Assembly: GCA_015062805.1 (NCBI GenBank)
Contig: SUTQ01000005.1
Span: forward strand, 1 to 64,000
From: Methanosphaera stadtmanae
Lineage (GTDB): Archaea; Methanobacteriota; Methanobacteria; Methanobacteriales; Methanobacteriaceae
Direction: 5' to 3'
DNA: 64,000 bases
The position numbers were made by a program, and so were the translations under genes. Numbering within the stretch: position 1 is the stretch's first letter; the number at the start of each line of letters is the position of its first letter. The notes under the pieces were generated by a model. The model was not told the DNA's origin. It was given only the letters and a program-made list of their open reading frames with translations, and made no database searches. This document shows positions 33,894-42,950 of the stretch, piece by piece.

Positions 33894-35048
33894 ATGAAAT
33901 ATTTACAGATTAAATCTACAAATGAAGATATATTACAGAATTGTGAAAATGGTGGTGCAGTAACTTCTTTACTATTGTCATTATTGGATGATGGTAAAGT
34001 TGATGGAGTTTTAAACCTTAAGAAACAGGATAATGTTTATGATGGGATTCCAACATTTGTAACTACTAAGGAAGAACTTTTGGAAACATCAGGTTCATTG
34101 CACTGTGCTCCACTTATGACTTCTGACATCATTGCTAAGTTCTTAAAGGATGATAAGGTAGCTGTCACAACAAAACCATGTGATGCGATGGCCATAGATG
34201 AAATAATAAAAAGAAACGGTATAAATAGGGATAACATCTACATGATAGGTTTAAATTGTGGGGGAACAGTTAGTCCAGTAACTGCAGAGAAAATGATAAA
34301 ACTTTTCTATGATGTGGATCCGGAAGATGTAGTCAAAGAAGAAATTAACAAGGGACAATTTATCATTGAACTCAAAAACGGTGAGGAAAAATCCGTTAAA
34401 ATAGATGACCTTGAAGATGAAGGATATGGTAGAAGAAACAACTGTCAAAGATGTGAATTAAAAATCCCGAGAAAGGCTGATGTAGCTTGTGGTAACTGGG
34501 GTTCTAGTAAAGGATACACGTTTGTAGAAATAAACACGCCTAAAGGTGAAGAACTCATACAAAATGCTATTGACAAAGGATATATTGAAGTTAAGGAGCC
34601 ATCTGAAAAACAAATTACAATAAGAGGTAAAGTTGAAAACGTAATGAAAAAGATGGCTAAGAAAGCACAGAAAAAACAACTGGAAAAGGAATATCCTACT
34701 CCTGAAGAATTTAATGAAATCTTAACTAGATGTATAAAATGTTACAGATGTCGTGATGTTTGTCCTGTATGTAACTGTAAAGTATGTTCATTGGAAAAAG
34801 AATATTTCCAGGAAAATCCTACAGAAAAACCAGATCCATTATTAATGCATGGAATCAGGTTAGGACATATGTCATTTAGCTGTATTAATTGTGGTCAATG
34901 TGAAGATGTTTGTCCAATGGAAATACCATTAGCTAAGATGTATCAAAAAGTCCAATTAAAGTATAAAGAAGAAACTGGGTATGTATCAGGTGTAACAGAA
35001 GACAAACCTCCAATGTATAGTGGTATGAAAGAGGAAATTGCAGAATAA
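33894..35048 (+). CDS. FdhB-like F420-binding iron-sulfur subunit
   Basis: 384 aa of the F420 hydrogenase/dehydrogenase beta-subunit family. The N-terminal half has [21 protein letters not shown] and [12 protein letters not shown] and [10 protein letters not shown], the FAD/F420-binding region with extra cluster Cys ([19 protein letters not shown]). The C-terminal third has a ferredoxin pair ([19 protein letters not shown] and [16 protein letters not shown]). It should move electrons between F420 and Fe-S clusters. The ATG at 33894 follows GGTGGT, 12 bases after the FdhA-like stop, so they are one operon. Confidence 0.9.
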   Translation: MKYLQIKSTNEDILQNCENGGAVTSLLLSLLDDGKVDGVLNLKKQDNVYDGIPTFVTTKEELLETSGSLHCAPLMTSDIIAKFLKDDKVAVTTKPCDAMAIDEIIKRNGINRDNIYMIGLNCGGTVSPVTAEKMIKLFYDVDPEDVVKEEINKGQFIIELKNGEEKSVKIDDLEDEGYGRRNNCQRCELKIPRKADVACGNWGSSKGYTFVEINTPKGEELIQNAIDKGYIEVKEPSEKQITIRGKVENVMKKMAKKAQKKQLEKEYPTPEEFNEILTRCIKCYRCRDVCPVCNCKVCSLEKEYFQENPTEKPDPLLMHGIRLGHMSFSCINCGQCEDVCPMEIPLAKMYQKVQLKYKEETGYVSGVTEDKPPMYSGMKEEIAE

Positions 35049-35066
35049 TTTAGGAGGATTAAAAAA

Positions 35067-35465
35067 ATGAATGATGATAAAGAGATTAAAATAGTAGGAT
35101 TCTGCTGTAATTGGTGTTGTTATGGTGGAGCAGATAATGCAGGAACAAGTAGAATGGCTTATCCTCCAAATATTCGTATAATTAGGGTAATGTGTTCGGG
35201 CAGAATAAATCCTGAAATGGTATTCAAGGCTTTCCATGATGGGGCAGATGGTGTATTTGTTGGTGGATGTCACATAGGTGATTGCCACTACGATGCAGGT
35301 AATTACAAATGGAGAAGAAGAGCACATTTAATTAGACATATCCTTGATGAAATGAATATTGATCAAAGAAGATTCAAGCATGACTGGGTATCTGCATCAG
35401 AAGGTGCTAAATTCCAAAGATTGATGAATGAATTCTATGAAGAATTATCTGAAATGGAAGAATAA
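35067..35465 (+). CDS. mvhD: MvhD-like [2Fe-2S] hydrogenase/Hdr linker subunit
   Basis: 132 aa matching Mvh[56 protein letters not shown] and an Arg-rich segment [11 protein letters not shown]. In methanogens MvhD carries electrons from hydrogenase or formate dehydrogenase to HdrA of heterodisulfide reductase. Here it is next to FdhA-like and FdhB-like genes, so it probably connects that module to Hdr. All expected Cys are present. TAGGAGG lies 10 bases before the ATG. This copy may be one of several in the genome. Confidence 0.9.
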   Translation: MNDDKEIKIVGFCCNWCCYGGADNAGTSRMAYPPNIRIIRVMCSGRINPEMVFKAFHDGADGVFVGGCHIGDCHYDAGNYKWRRRAHLIRHILDEMNIDQRRFKHDWVSASEGAKFQRLMNEFYEELSEMEE

Positions 35466-36191
35466 TTAACTTTTTTTCTTTTATTTTTTTTATTTTTAAT
35501 TCGTTTTTAATAAAATGGTTTTTTTAGAATATTATTATATCATATTAAAATAATTATATTCCAAATGTTATTATTATATTTTTTCTTTATTTTGTTTAAA
35601 TCTTTATTAAAATTATTTTTTTAATTTTTATTTAATTAATACATGATATTTTTTTATATTTTTAAATAATCATATTATATATTTTAAATAATTTTGGAAT
35701 ATTATAATAGTTAAATATATATATTAGTTATTCCAAAACTATACTATGGAAATATAGAAAAAAACATATTTCTAAAAAAAGGGCGTTCCACAGAATATCT
35801 AAATTAGCTCCTTAAACTAAACAGGATATGTGGTGGGAACTATTAATATGTTAATAGTTAATTATAGAATGATTAAAAATTCAAATATATCCCTAAAAAT
35901 ATTGTCATATTAATAGTTGAGGGTAAATTTTAAAAAATATAATTAATGATTCATTTTAATCAACTCTTAAACGGAACAACAAAATTTTCACACTAACATG
36001 AAATTTTGTTTATTATTATTTTTTTATCTTTTCAAAATACATTTTCATAATCAAACTACTTTTAAAGATATTTTAAACAATCCTTCTTTTTAGTTTACAA
36101 TTACATATTTTCTAAATGTATTAAGTAATAATAAAACTATTTTTAAATATAATAAATTAAAAATATATTAACAATAATAATGGTGATTTAA
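35466..36191. other. Noncoding spacer with inverted repeats
   Basis: About 725 bp. It holds a T-rich terminator after mvhD, an inverted repeat TTTTGGAATA/TATTCCAAAA (35692-35701 and 35729-35738) and the RNA-like segment 35785-35857. The last 150 bp are the AT-rich promoter of the iron-sulfur flavoprotein gene. Confidence 0.6.
35785..35857 (+). ncRNA. Candidate structured RNA
   Basis: A GC-rich island in AT-rich DNA: GTTCC-CCAC-ATATC on the 5' side pairs with GATAT-GTGG-GGAAC on the 3' side (35785-35799 with 35825-35840) around a 25-base loop, followed by a perfect hairpin CTATTAA-TATG-TTAATAG (35840-35857). A TATA-like run lies about 70 bp upstream. No ORF covers it. Strand is inferred from the downstream gene direction only. 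Confidence 0.35.
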
Positions 36192-36797
36192 ATGAAAGTA
36201 TTATTAGTAAATGGGAGTCCCAGACCTGAGGGATGTACATACACAGCTCTCACAGAAGTAGAAAAAATACTCAACGAAGAGGGTGTAGAAACAGAAATAT
36301 TTCAGATAGGAACTGATGCGGTTTATGGTTGCAGTGCATGTAGGGCATGTATTGAATTAGGTAAATGTGTATATGATGATGTTTCAAACAAATTAGCAGA
36401 AAAAATGCAGCAAGCTGATGGAATCGTTTTAGGAAGTCCAGTATACTATGCAAATATCAATGGATCATTTGGTGCAGCACTGGATAAAGCTTTTTACCAA
36501 AACTCCAAAGCATATGAAAATAAGATTGGTGCAGCAGTAGTAAGCTGTAGAAGGGGTGGAGCAGGTTCTTCATTTGACAGGTTAAATAAATATTTCACAA
36601 TATTGAGAATGCCTATTGCTTCAGGTCAATATTGGAATGCAGTACATGGAAATACTCCTGAAGAGGTTAAACAGGATATAGAAGGAATGCAACAAATGAG
36701 GGATTTAGCAAGAAGTATGGCTTGGATGCTTAAAAATCTTACAGATACAGAAACACCAGAAAGAGAAGAGAAGACATTTTTCAATTTCATTCATTAA
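36192..36797 (+). CDS. Iron-sulfur flavoprotein (NADPH-dependent FMN reductase-like)
   Basis: 201 aa. A flavodoxin-like fold starts with VLLVNGSPRPEGCTYTAL, the FMN phosphate loop. A compact cluster CSACRACIELGKC around residues 47-59 binds a [4Fe-4S] cluster, as in methanogen iron-sulfur flavoproteins, and GSPVYYANINGSFGA follows. These reduce O2, H2O2 or quinone-like compounds. GGTGAT is 4 bases before the ATG. It is followed after 17 bases by a related flavoprotein gene, so they are probably one operon. Confidence 0.9.
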   Translation: MKVLLVNGSPRPEGCTYTALTEVEKILNEEGVETEIFQIGTDAVYGCSACRACIELGKCVYDDVSNKLAEKMQQADGIVLGSPVYYANINGSFGAALDKAFYQNSKAYENKIGAAVVSCRRGGAGSSFDRLNKYFTILRMPIASGQYWNAVHGNTPEEVKQDIEGMQQMRDLARSMAWMLKNLTDTETPEREEKTFFNFIH

Positions 36798-36814
36798 ATT
36801 CTAAGAGGGGTATT

Positions 36815-37480
36815 ATGAAGTTTTATTTAATTAACGGTAGTAACAGAAAAAAATATAATACAGCTAAACTATTGGATGCTGTAGCCGAAGGAATTACGGA
36901 TGAATTGGAACAACAAGATAAAACTGCTAAAGTAGAAATCATAGATTTATACACGTATGAATATAATGGATGTAAATCATGTTTTCACTGTAAGAAAAAA
37001 GAAGGAAAATACTATGGAACTTGCCCAATAAAAGATGATTTGTATGAATTACTTCCAAAATTATGGGGTTCAGATGCATTAATATTTGCAAGTCCAATAT
37101 ATTTCAGAGATATTTCAGGCCAAATGAGATGTTTTCTGGAAAGATTGCTATTTCCGAATTACGTTTATGGAGGAGAATCATTATCCAAACCAAAACACAC
37201 AGCATTTATATTTAATATGAATGTTTCAGAAGAGATAAGTAATGAAAAATACAGTCACATCTACAATAATATTGAAGATTTTTTAGAATATACTTTCAAA
37301 ATCAAACCATATACATTAAAGGTCTACGATACATATCAATTCAAAGATTATTCTTTTTACCAACATAACTTTGATGAAAAGGCGAAAAGGAAACAATTAG
37401 AAGAACAATTCCCAAATGACTTGGAAACAGCATATGATATGGGTGTTCAATTAGTTAAAGACGTAATTAACAATAAATAA
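36815..37480 (+). CDS. Flavodoxin-family NAD(P)H oxidoreductase, 221 aa
   Basis: The N-terminus FYLINGSNRKKYNTAKLLD is an FMN-binding loop; a Cys set (GCKSCFHCKKKEGKYYGTC) near residues 51-69 and ASPIYFRDISGQM follow, so it is related to the gene just upstream but with different Cys spacing. It probably binds FMN and perhaps an Fe-S cluster. The C-terminal 80 residues have an aromatic-rich segment. AGAGGGGTATT precedes the ATG; the two genes look co-transcribed. Confidence 0.82.
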   Translation: MKFYLINGSNRKKYNTAKLLDAVAEGITDELEQQDKTAKVEIIDLYTYEYNGCKSCFHCKKKEGKYYGTCPIKDDLYELLPKLWGSDALIFASPIYFRDISGQMRCFLERLLFPNYVYGGESLSKPKHTAFIFNMNVSEEISNEKYSHIYNNIEDFLEYTFKIKPYTLKVYDTYQFKDYSFYQHNFDEKAKRKQLEEQFPNDLETAYDMGVQLVKDVINNK

Positions 37481-37613
37481 TTTTCTCTCATTCCTTTTAG
37501 AATATTTTTTTTTATTTTTTTAAAGAGATTTTATTCTTTAATAATATTTAAATTATATTTTTAAACAATAGAACTATGTGTAATGTAAATAATTTCAATA
37601 AAAGAGTGTTATT

Positions 37614-40031
37614 ATGGTAAAAAATAAAAAAATTTCTTTTCTCGTTGTCGTATTGTTATTACTGATGGCCAGTATTACTATAGTATCAGCAAATGATAAC
37701 AATACTCAAAATCAATATGAAAATTATATTTCAAATGTTGATTATAATCAACAAGAAATAGGTAATTCCAATGAGTATCAAGAAACAAATCATAAATCAG
37801 ATACATTAACCAAAAACTCTAAAAATGAATCCAAAGCAGGCAGTAATTCAATAAGTTCAAATCAAATGACATTAAATACAAGTGTGGAAAATAAAACTGT
37901 CACCTTGGTTTATGATACAGGTAAAGAAGTTGCAATTACTAAAAATATCTCAACAGTTAATGGAAAACCAGACGTTACAAAATTAGGTTCTGATTATGCA
38001 TATGCTGATGAAAATGGAGTTTACACAATTCTTGGTTCAGAAATTCGTCGTGTAATGAAATTGGATAGTTATTGCCAGCAGATATATGGTTTTGTTCCTA
38101 AATACACGTTTTTCAGAAAGGAAGGAAGTAATGTTAAATATGTTATTAGTCGTGAGAAATGGAATGTAATAGCCCGGTCGTTAAATGCATATCATGTAAA
38201 GAAAGGATATGAAAGTGTTCCGACACCATATTCCATAACTGTTAATTTAGCTGATCAAAAATATTTCTATAGTGTATATTATGATGCTCAGGAATGGATT
38301 AATGGACAACAATATACTTGTGGACCAACAGCAATGAGTATGATTAGTCAAGCCTTGAACTGTTTTAGTAGTGAAAGAAAATTAGTGGGAACATATTCAA
38401 CTACTGTTGCAGACGGTACTAGTGAAAGTAAAATAATCAAATACTCTCCTCTGGTACATATGAAATTAACAGACATTAAAGATGATAAAACTTCTGTAAA
38501 AAATGCTTTATTAAATGGAAAAATGATTTTTTGGCATATTTCAGGTCATTATATGTGTATAATTGGATATAATTCAGACAAGGATAAGTTCCTGTGCTTA
38601 AATCCGAGTGGTCCAAGTCATAATATCAATGCTGTACAATGGGCTACATGGAGTCAAATAACAAATACAGATCGTTCTTTAAAAGAACATGGATTTATGC
38701 AGGTTCAACCCAATTGGAATTTGACTACACTGGATAAAACACACGTTAAATATTATTATTATAATATGGGTGGAAAATATGCTATTCCAAACAACTTGGA
38801 ATATCCTAATAATAATATTCTTAAATATAGTGTAGTTGCAAGTTCTAGCAATGTAATAACTATCACTAATCAGACAATATTACATATCAAAACAGAAGTA
38901 GAATTAAATTCACGTCCTGCTGATGGTGGAAAAGTTGAAATATATTTAAATAATATTATTATTGGAACTAAAACTATCAGTAAGGGTGTTGTTAATTTGA
39001 ATTATACATTACCAGCATATATCTCAGATAAAATAGAGGTTAAGGCAAAATATATTTCTTTATTAAATTTTACTTCAACAAAGGATGTTAAAACTATATT
39101 TAATAAATTTAGTGCTGGAAAAACATTTATTAATTCAACTAATTTGGGTAACTTGGAAAATATAAAAATATTGGATATTATAGGTAAAAAAGATGATGTA
39201 ATATTATTTAAAGCTATAGTTCAGGATTATTCAGGACGTCCTGTAAACGACGGTAAAGTTGTGTTTAAAATCAATGGAAATACTATTAAAAAAGATGGAA
39301 CATCTTATAAAATCAAGGTAACAAGTGGTATTGCAACATATAATTATCTTGTTCCCGCATATTCGGCTAAAAATTATCGTTTGACTGCAGTATTCGGAAT
39401 CGACACTACTAGGTTGGAAGATAATGCTACAATGACTCTTCAGAGATTAAGTACAAAAATAAATTTGTTAAAGGGAGATAACAAAGGGAATACTTTGGAA
39501 CTCAAAGCAAGAATTATTGATGAAAATGAAAGGTATGTGGTTAGGGATACTAAGATATCCATTAAAATTAATGGAAAAACTATAATTAATAAAGAAAAAG
39601 TACAAAATGGAGTAATAAGTTATCTCTTTGATGTTTCATCTTATAAAAAAGGACTTAACATTACAATAATAGCTGGTGAAAATGGACTTTATAAATCATC
39701 TTCATTAATTTTTACTTTAAATTCGCAGGGTACTTTAGAAAGAAGAAACCTAAAAATCACAAACTTTAAAAACATTCCTTCAAATAATAATTTGAGATTT
39801 TTAGCTAAAGTGGTTGATACTGATGGAAAAGAGATTAATAATGATTTAAAGGCATCATTAAAAGTCAATGGAAAGACATTGCTCAATAAAGTTTTAATTC
39901 AAAATGGAAATGTTGACTGGAATGTGGATCTTTCGGCATATCAAAGTGGAACCCATAACCTTACGTTAATTATTGGTGAATCCACGTTCTATAAGAGTAC
40001 TTATTTAAATACCACATTTGTAAAATCTTAA
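37614..40031 (+). CDS. Secreted C39-like cysteine peptidase with C-terminal Ig-like repeats
   Basis: 805 aa. A signal peptide (KKISFLVVVLLLLMASITI...SA) precedes an Asn/Gln/Ser-rich linker, a region like the one before the peptidase of 15206-17839 (KYVISREKWNVIARSLNAY), and a cysteine peptidase domain with QQYTCGPTAMSMI (Cys233), SGHYMCIIGYN (His about 311) and LNPSGPSHN. Four Ig-like modules follow from residue 440 (GRPVNDGKVVFKINGNTIK). It is a paralog of the 15206 gene with the domain order reversed. It is probably exported and acts on the wall or its peptides. Confidence 0.82.
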   Translation: MVKNKKISFLVVVLLLLMASITIVSANDNNTQNQYENYISNVDYNQQEIGNSNEYQETNHKSDTLTKNSKNESKAGSNSISSNQMTLNTSVENKTVTLVYDTGKEVAITKNISTVNGKPDVTKLGSDYAYADENGVYTILGSEIRRVMKLDSYCQQIYGFVPKYTFFRKEGSNVKYVISREKWNVIARSLNAYHVKKGYESVPTPYSITVNLADQKYFYSVYYDAQEWINGQQYTCGPTAMSMISQALNCFSSERKLVGTYSTTVADGTSESKIIKYSPLVHMKLTDIKDDKTSVKNALLNGKMIFWHISGHYMCIIGYNSDKDKFLCLNPSGPSHNINAVQWATWSQITNTDRSLKEHGFMQVQPNWNLTTLDKTHVKYYYYNMGGKYAIPNNLEYPNNNILKYSVVASSSNVITITNQTILHIKTEVELNSRPADGGKVEIYLNNIIIGTKTISKGVVNLNYTLPAYISDKIEVKAKYISLLNFTSTKDVKTIFNKFSAGKTFINSTNLGNLENIKILDIIGKKDDVILFKAIVQDYSGRPVNDGKVVFKINGNTIKKDGTSYKIKVTSGIATYNYLVPAYSAKNYRLTAVFGIDTTRLEDNATMTLQRLSTKINLLKGDNKGNTLELKARIIDENERYVVRDTKISIKINGKTIINKEKVQNGVISYLFDVSSYKKGLNITIIAGENGLYKSSSLIFTLNSQGTLERRNLKITNFKNIPSNNNLRFLAKVVDTDGKEINNDLKASLKVNGKTLLNKVLIQNGNVDWNVDLSAYQSGTHNLTLIIGESTFYKSTYLNTTFVKS

Positions 40032-40042
40032 ACTCCTGTTTC

Positions 40043-40633
40043 TTATTTTTTTTCAACATATTTTAAACCAGTGTTAAATGCATCAGCTATCTTTGAACCT
40101 ACCTTAAAATAGTCATATAACACATCATCATATACTATTGGTTCCAGTAATTCTAAAGAAATTTTACCTTCTTCATTTAAAACACTTTTGTCTGCAATTA
40201 TATTAACTATTTCTCCACTAATTTGTATATGACTACCCACTTCTATAATATTTATTACTTTACATTCGACTGATACTTTCAGTTCATTGATTATAGGTGC
40301 ATGAACTTTATCTCCACAAGTAGTGGTCCAAGATATTTTATCCAGTTTATCTTCATCATACCCCGATATAATTCCCAGATAATCTGTTTCATCAACTTGA
40401 TTAATACATGGAAAACCCACTACAAATTCTTTCCTTTCAAGAATATCATTCAACGTTTTTCTTTTAGCCGTTGAATTGATTGCAATCATTATACATGGTG
40501 GGAAATGGCTACACATGGTAGCAAATGCCAAAGTACAGGCATTTGCTTTATCATTTTCATCATATGCTGAAGCAATAACTGCTGGTGCAGGATACATTAA
40601 TGCTCTTGGTTTTAAGCTTATTTTATCATTCAT
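40043..40633 (-). CDS. Flavin reductase family protein (FMN-binding split barrel)
   Basis: 196 aa with the family's start LKPRALMYPAPAVIASAYD, then NACTLAFATMCSHFPPCIMIAINS and RKTLNDILERKEFVVGFPC, and GEIVNIIADKSVL. Members bind FMN and pass electrons to other redox proteins; many methanogen members are of unknown partner. The ATG at 40633 is the family start; ten more upstream codons overlap the broken gene at 40648. It reads convergently with the peptidase gene. Confidence 0.88.
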   Translation of the reverse strand: MNDKISLKPRALMYPAPAVIASAYDENDKANACTLAFATMCSHFPPCIMIAINSTAKRKTLNDILERKEFVVGFPCINQVDETDYLGIISGYDEDKLDKISWTTTCGDKVHAPIINELKVSVECKVINIIEVGSHIQISGEIVNIIADKSVLNEEGKISLELLEPIVYDDVLYDYFKVGSKIADAFNTGLKYVEKK

Positions 40634-40647
40634 TTTTAAACACACTT

Positions 40648-41120
40648 TTATTCTCTTGTACATTTTTCCGCGTCGATTGCAATTACAAACAGCAACACGG
40701 CTAATGCATCATATGGATTAACTACATCTATTGAATAAGTATCCGTCAGATTAAACAATTCTTTGGATATTTTTGCAATTAGATTGTTATTTGAGTCTTT
40801 AATAGTATAATTCCACTCTGTAATGTTACCTTTAACTGTCCAACCTTTAAAATCTATATCGTAGGACGGACCAAAAAAGGATATCATCTTTCTTCTAATG
40901 GATCCTATTTTTTTCCATTTGAGGATATTGTGAATGTTGGAGTTAATGATATTTTCTGTTCATTAATTTTTCCAACTTCTTTACCGTTTTGATCATATAT
41001 TTTCTGGCAATGACCCCATGATAATTGTCCTTTTACCTCAAATACCTTTTTTCTGTTTTCATCATAGACATCATAACTGTCTAACCATGAGAATACTCTT
41101 TGTTTAAATATTAATTTCAT
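40648..41120 (-). pseudogene. LURP-one-like gene interrupted by a frameshift in an A7 run
   Basis: Two pieces together make one LURP-one-related (tubby-like) protein of about 160 aa. The first starts LIFKQRVFSWLDSYDVYDEN and stops soon after FTISSNGKK (41120 to 40905). The second carries GPSYDIDFKGWTVKGNITEW and ends AVLLFVIAIDAEKC. The stop is in AATGGAAAAAAATAGG; one added A (A8) would join them through GKKIGSIRRKM. It may be a dead gene, a sequencing error, or reversible slippage. ATG 41120 follows AAGGTGA. Confidence 0.75.
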
Positions 41121-41265
41121 TTTCTTCACCTTTCTTTATTATTTTTTAATAGTATTATTAAATATATTTTTTCTGTAAATAAAAAATTTGCAGGCTATTT
41201 AGAAAATAGTTATAAGTAATTTAAAACATAAATAGTATTATAAAATAGTTTTTCAAGTGATATTT

Positions 41266-41880
41266 ATGGATTTTTTTAATAAAATTGAAATAGATACAAA
41301 ATTAAGAAAAGCCATTGATGATGGATTGGCTATTGGGGTAGTTAAAGTAGATAAAACGGGTAAATCATCAGTTGAGTTATTACATAAGGATATGTTAATA
41401 AAATCTTATAAAAATGGAGATACTTTTAAAATTTCTGTTGACAACATTGATTTTGTAAGTTATTCAAAAGGAAATTTTCTTGAAGGAGATAAAATTCATA
41501 TGGGCGTATCTGGTAATCAGTTAACAATCACCAGTATCGGTGATAATGAAAATGAATTAAGAAATTTCTATAATAATCTTATTAAAGTGCGAAATGATGA
41601 GAAAATGGGTGTAAACTACATCGAAGATAATGAAAAATCAAATACAAACATAGAATCATCTAAAGACATTTCGTTAATTCTTGAAAAACGCATTACTTCA
41701 CAAAGTGCCAATGTCTCAAAGCAAGAAAAATCTACAAAATCATCAAATATTAAACATAATAATGATTTTGATCCAACAGAAGAAATTCGTAAATATTATA
41801 ATCTTATGGAAGATGGAATCATTTCTAAAGAAGAATTTGAAGAAAAGAAAAATGAATTACTTAATTATAAATATTATTAG
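41266..41880 (+). CDS. SHOCT-domain protein, 204 aa
   Basis: The N-terminal 110 residues are beta-rich and PH-like (VELLHKDMLIKSYKNGDTFKI). A Ser/Lys/Asn-rich linker follows, and the C-terminus is a SHOCT domain (EEIRKYYNLMEDGIISKEEF, ending in a KKNELL helix), a short oligomerisation-like motif. It has no membrane segment. Function unknown. AAGTGAT supports ATG 41266. It is followed after 12 bases by a membrane protein gene. Confidence 0.72.
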   Translation: MDFFNKIEIDTKLRKAIDDGLAIGVVKVDKTGKSSVELLHKDMLIKSYKNGDTFKISVDNIDFVSYSKGNFLEGDKIHMGVSGNQLTITSIGDNENELRNFYNNLIKVRNDEKMGVNYIEDNEKSNTNIESSKDISLILEKRITSQSANVSKQEKSTKSSNIKHNNDFDPTEEIRKYYNLMEDGIISKEEFEEKKNELLNYKYY

Positions 41881-41892
41881 GGGAGAATTATA

Positions 41893-42711
41893 ATGAAAAT
41901 TAATCCGATATTGGCAGTCATTGCTTGTATACTTGGGTTAGGGGGAGTGTTTGTTGCTTTTTCATCATCAGTTTTAACTTCAGATTTAGTAATAAATATT
42001 TCAATAGCACTTTTATCAAGTATTCTTGCTTTAGCGGGAATATTGTTGTTTGAGAAAGATTATAAAATATCTATTGTTCAATATGTTATTTGTGCTTTTG
42101 GAGTATTATTGGGCTTATTGGTATATGGTATTCCATCTTTTGTATTATTTATAATTGCAGCGGCTATTACCTTTTTTGAAAAAGAAAAAAGTCAAAATTA
42201 TACTGAAAAAAATATTCTAGATGCTCATTTTTTCGGAGATGAAAGTGAAATAAGGGAAAGATATAATAATTTCCCAAAAAACACTACAAACAGCACTATT
42301 TACTGGATAATACCTTTGATAACAATAATTTTATTATTATTGGTGGGGGTTGTTGGTGGATTAATATATGATAATGATCTGGAAAGTAAAATGGATGCCA
42401 TAGAAATCAGCAATTTATCTAGTGATATCAAAAGATCTTACCAAAATTATACTGGAGGAGTTCATGGGGTTCTCTCATCTGATAGAGATTTTGATAATAT
42501 TCAAATTAAAGGAAAATGGTATTCGGCAAACGGAACATTGATTGAAGAAAATTATGATTTAAACATTACAAGCATTAAACAGAGTCAAAAATATCCAATC
42601 AATCTTCCATATGATAAACCAACTAGTGAAAAACCAGCAAAGATAGAAATAGAAGTAACTGAATCTGATGAAAACATGGTTTTATACTCAAGAAATGTAA
42701 CATTTAACTAA
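41893..42711 (+). CDS. Multi-pass membrane protein with extracellular C-terminal domain
   Basis: 272 aa. Four hydrophobic segments lie in the first 105 residues, then a short cytosolic part and a fifth helix near 135-155 (IYWIIPLITIILLLLVGVVGG). The C-terminal 110 residues are beta-rich and contain several N-x-S/T sites. No family is recognised. AGGGGAG lies before the ATG. It is probably in one operon with the SHOCT gene and may act with the zinc-ribbon surface protein downstream. Confidence 0.7.
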   Translation: MKINPILAVIACILGLGGVFVAFSSSVLTSDLVINISIALLSSILALAGILLFEKDYKISIVQYVICAFGVLLGLLVYGIPSFVLFIIAAAITFFEKEKSQNYTEKNILDAHFFGDESEIRERYNNFPKNTTNSTIYWIIPLITIILLLLVGVVGGLIYDNDLESKMDAIEISNLSSDIKRSYQNYTGGVHGVLSSDRDFDNIQIKGKWYSANGTLIEENYDLNITSIKQSQKYPINLPYDKPTSEKPAKIEIEVTESDENMVLYSRNVTFN

Positions 42712-42950
42712 ATTTATTTAGTTATTTCATTACATTAATCACTATTTTTTTTTATTTTTTATTCAATCATTTAAAGTATAACTATTTATATAACAATTAT
42801 CTACAATATAAATAATACTTATTAAAAATACTATAGAATTTGTTGTAAATTGCTTTAACTATTTAAGCATTACAAAGATTATTTTATTCAATAAATACTT
42901 GTTGATAAGGATGTTTTATGCATAATAAATGATTTTTGAGGTATAAATGT

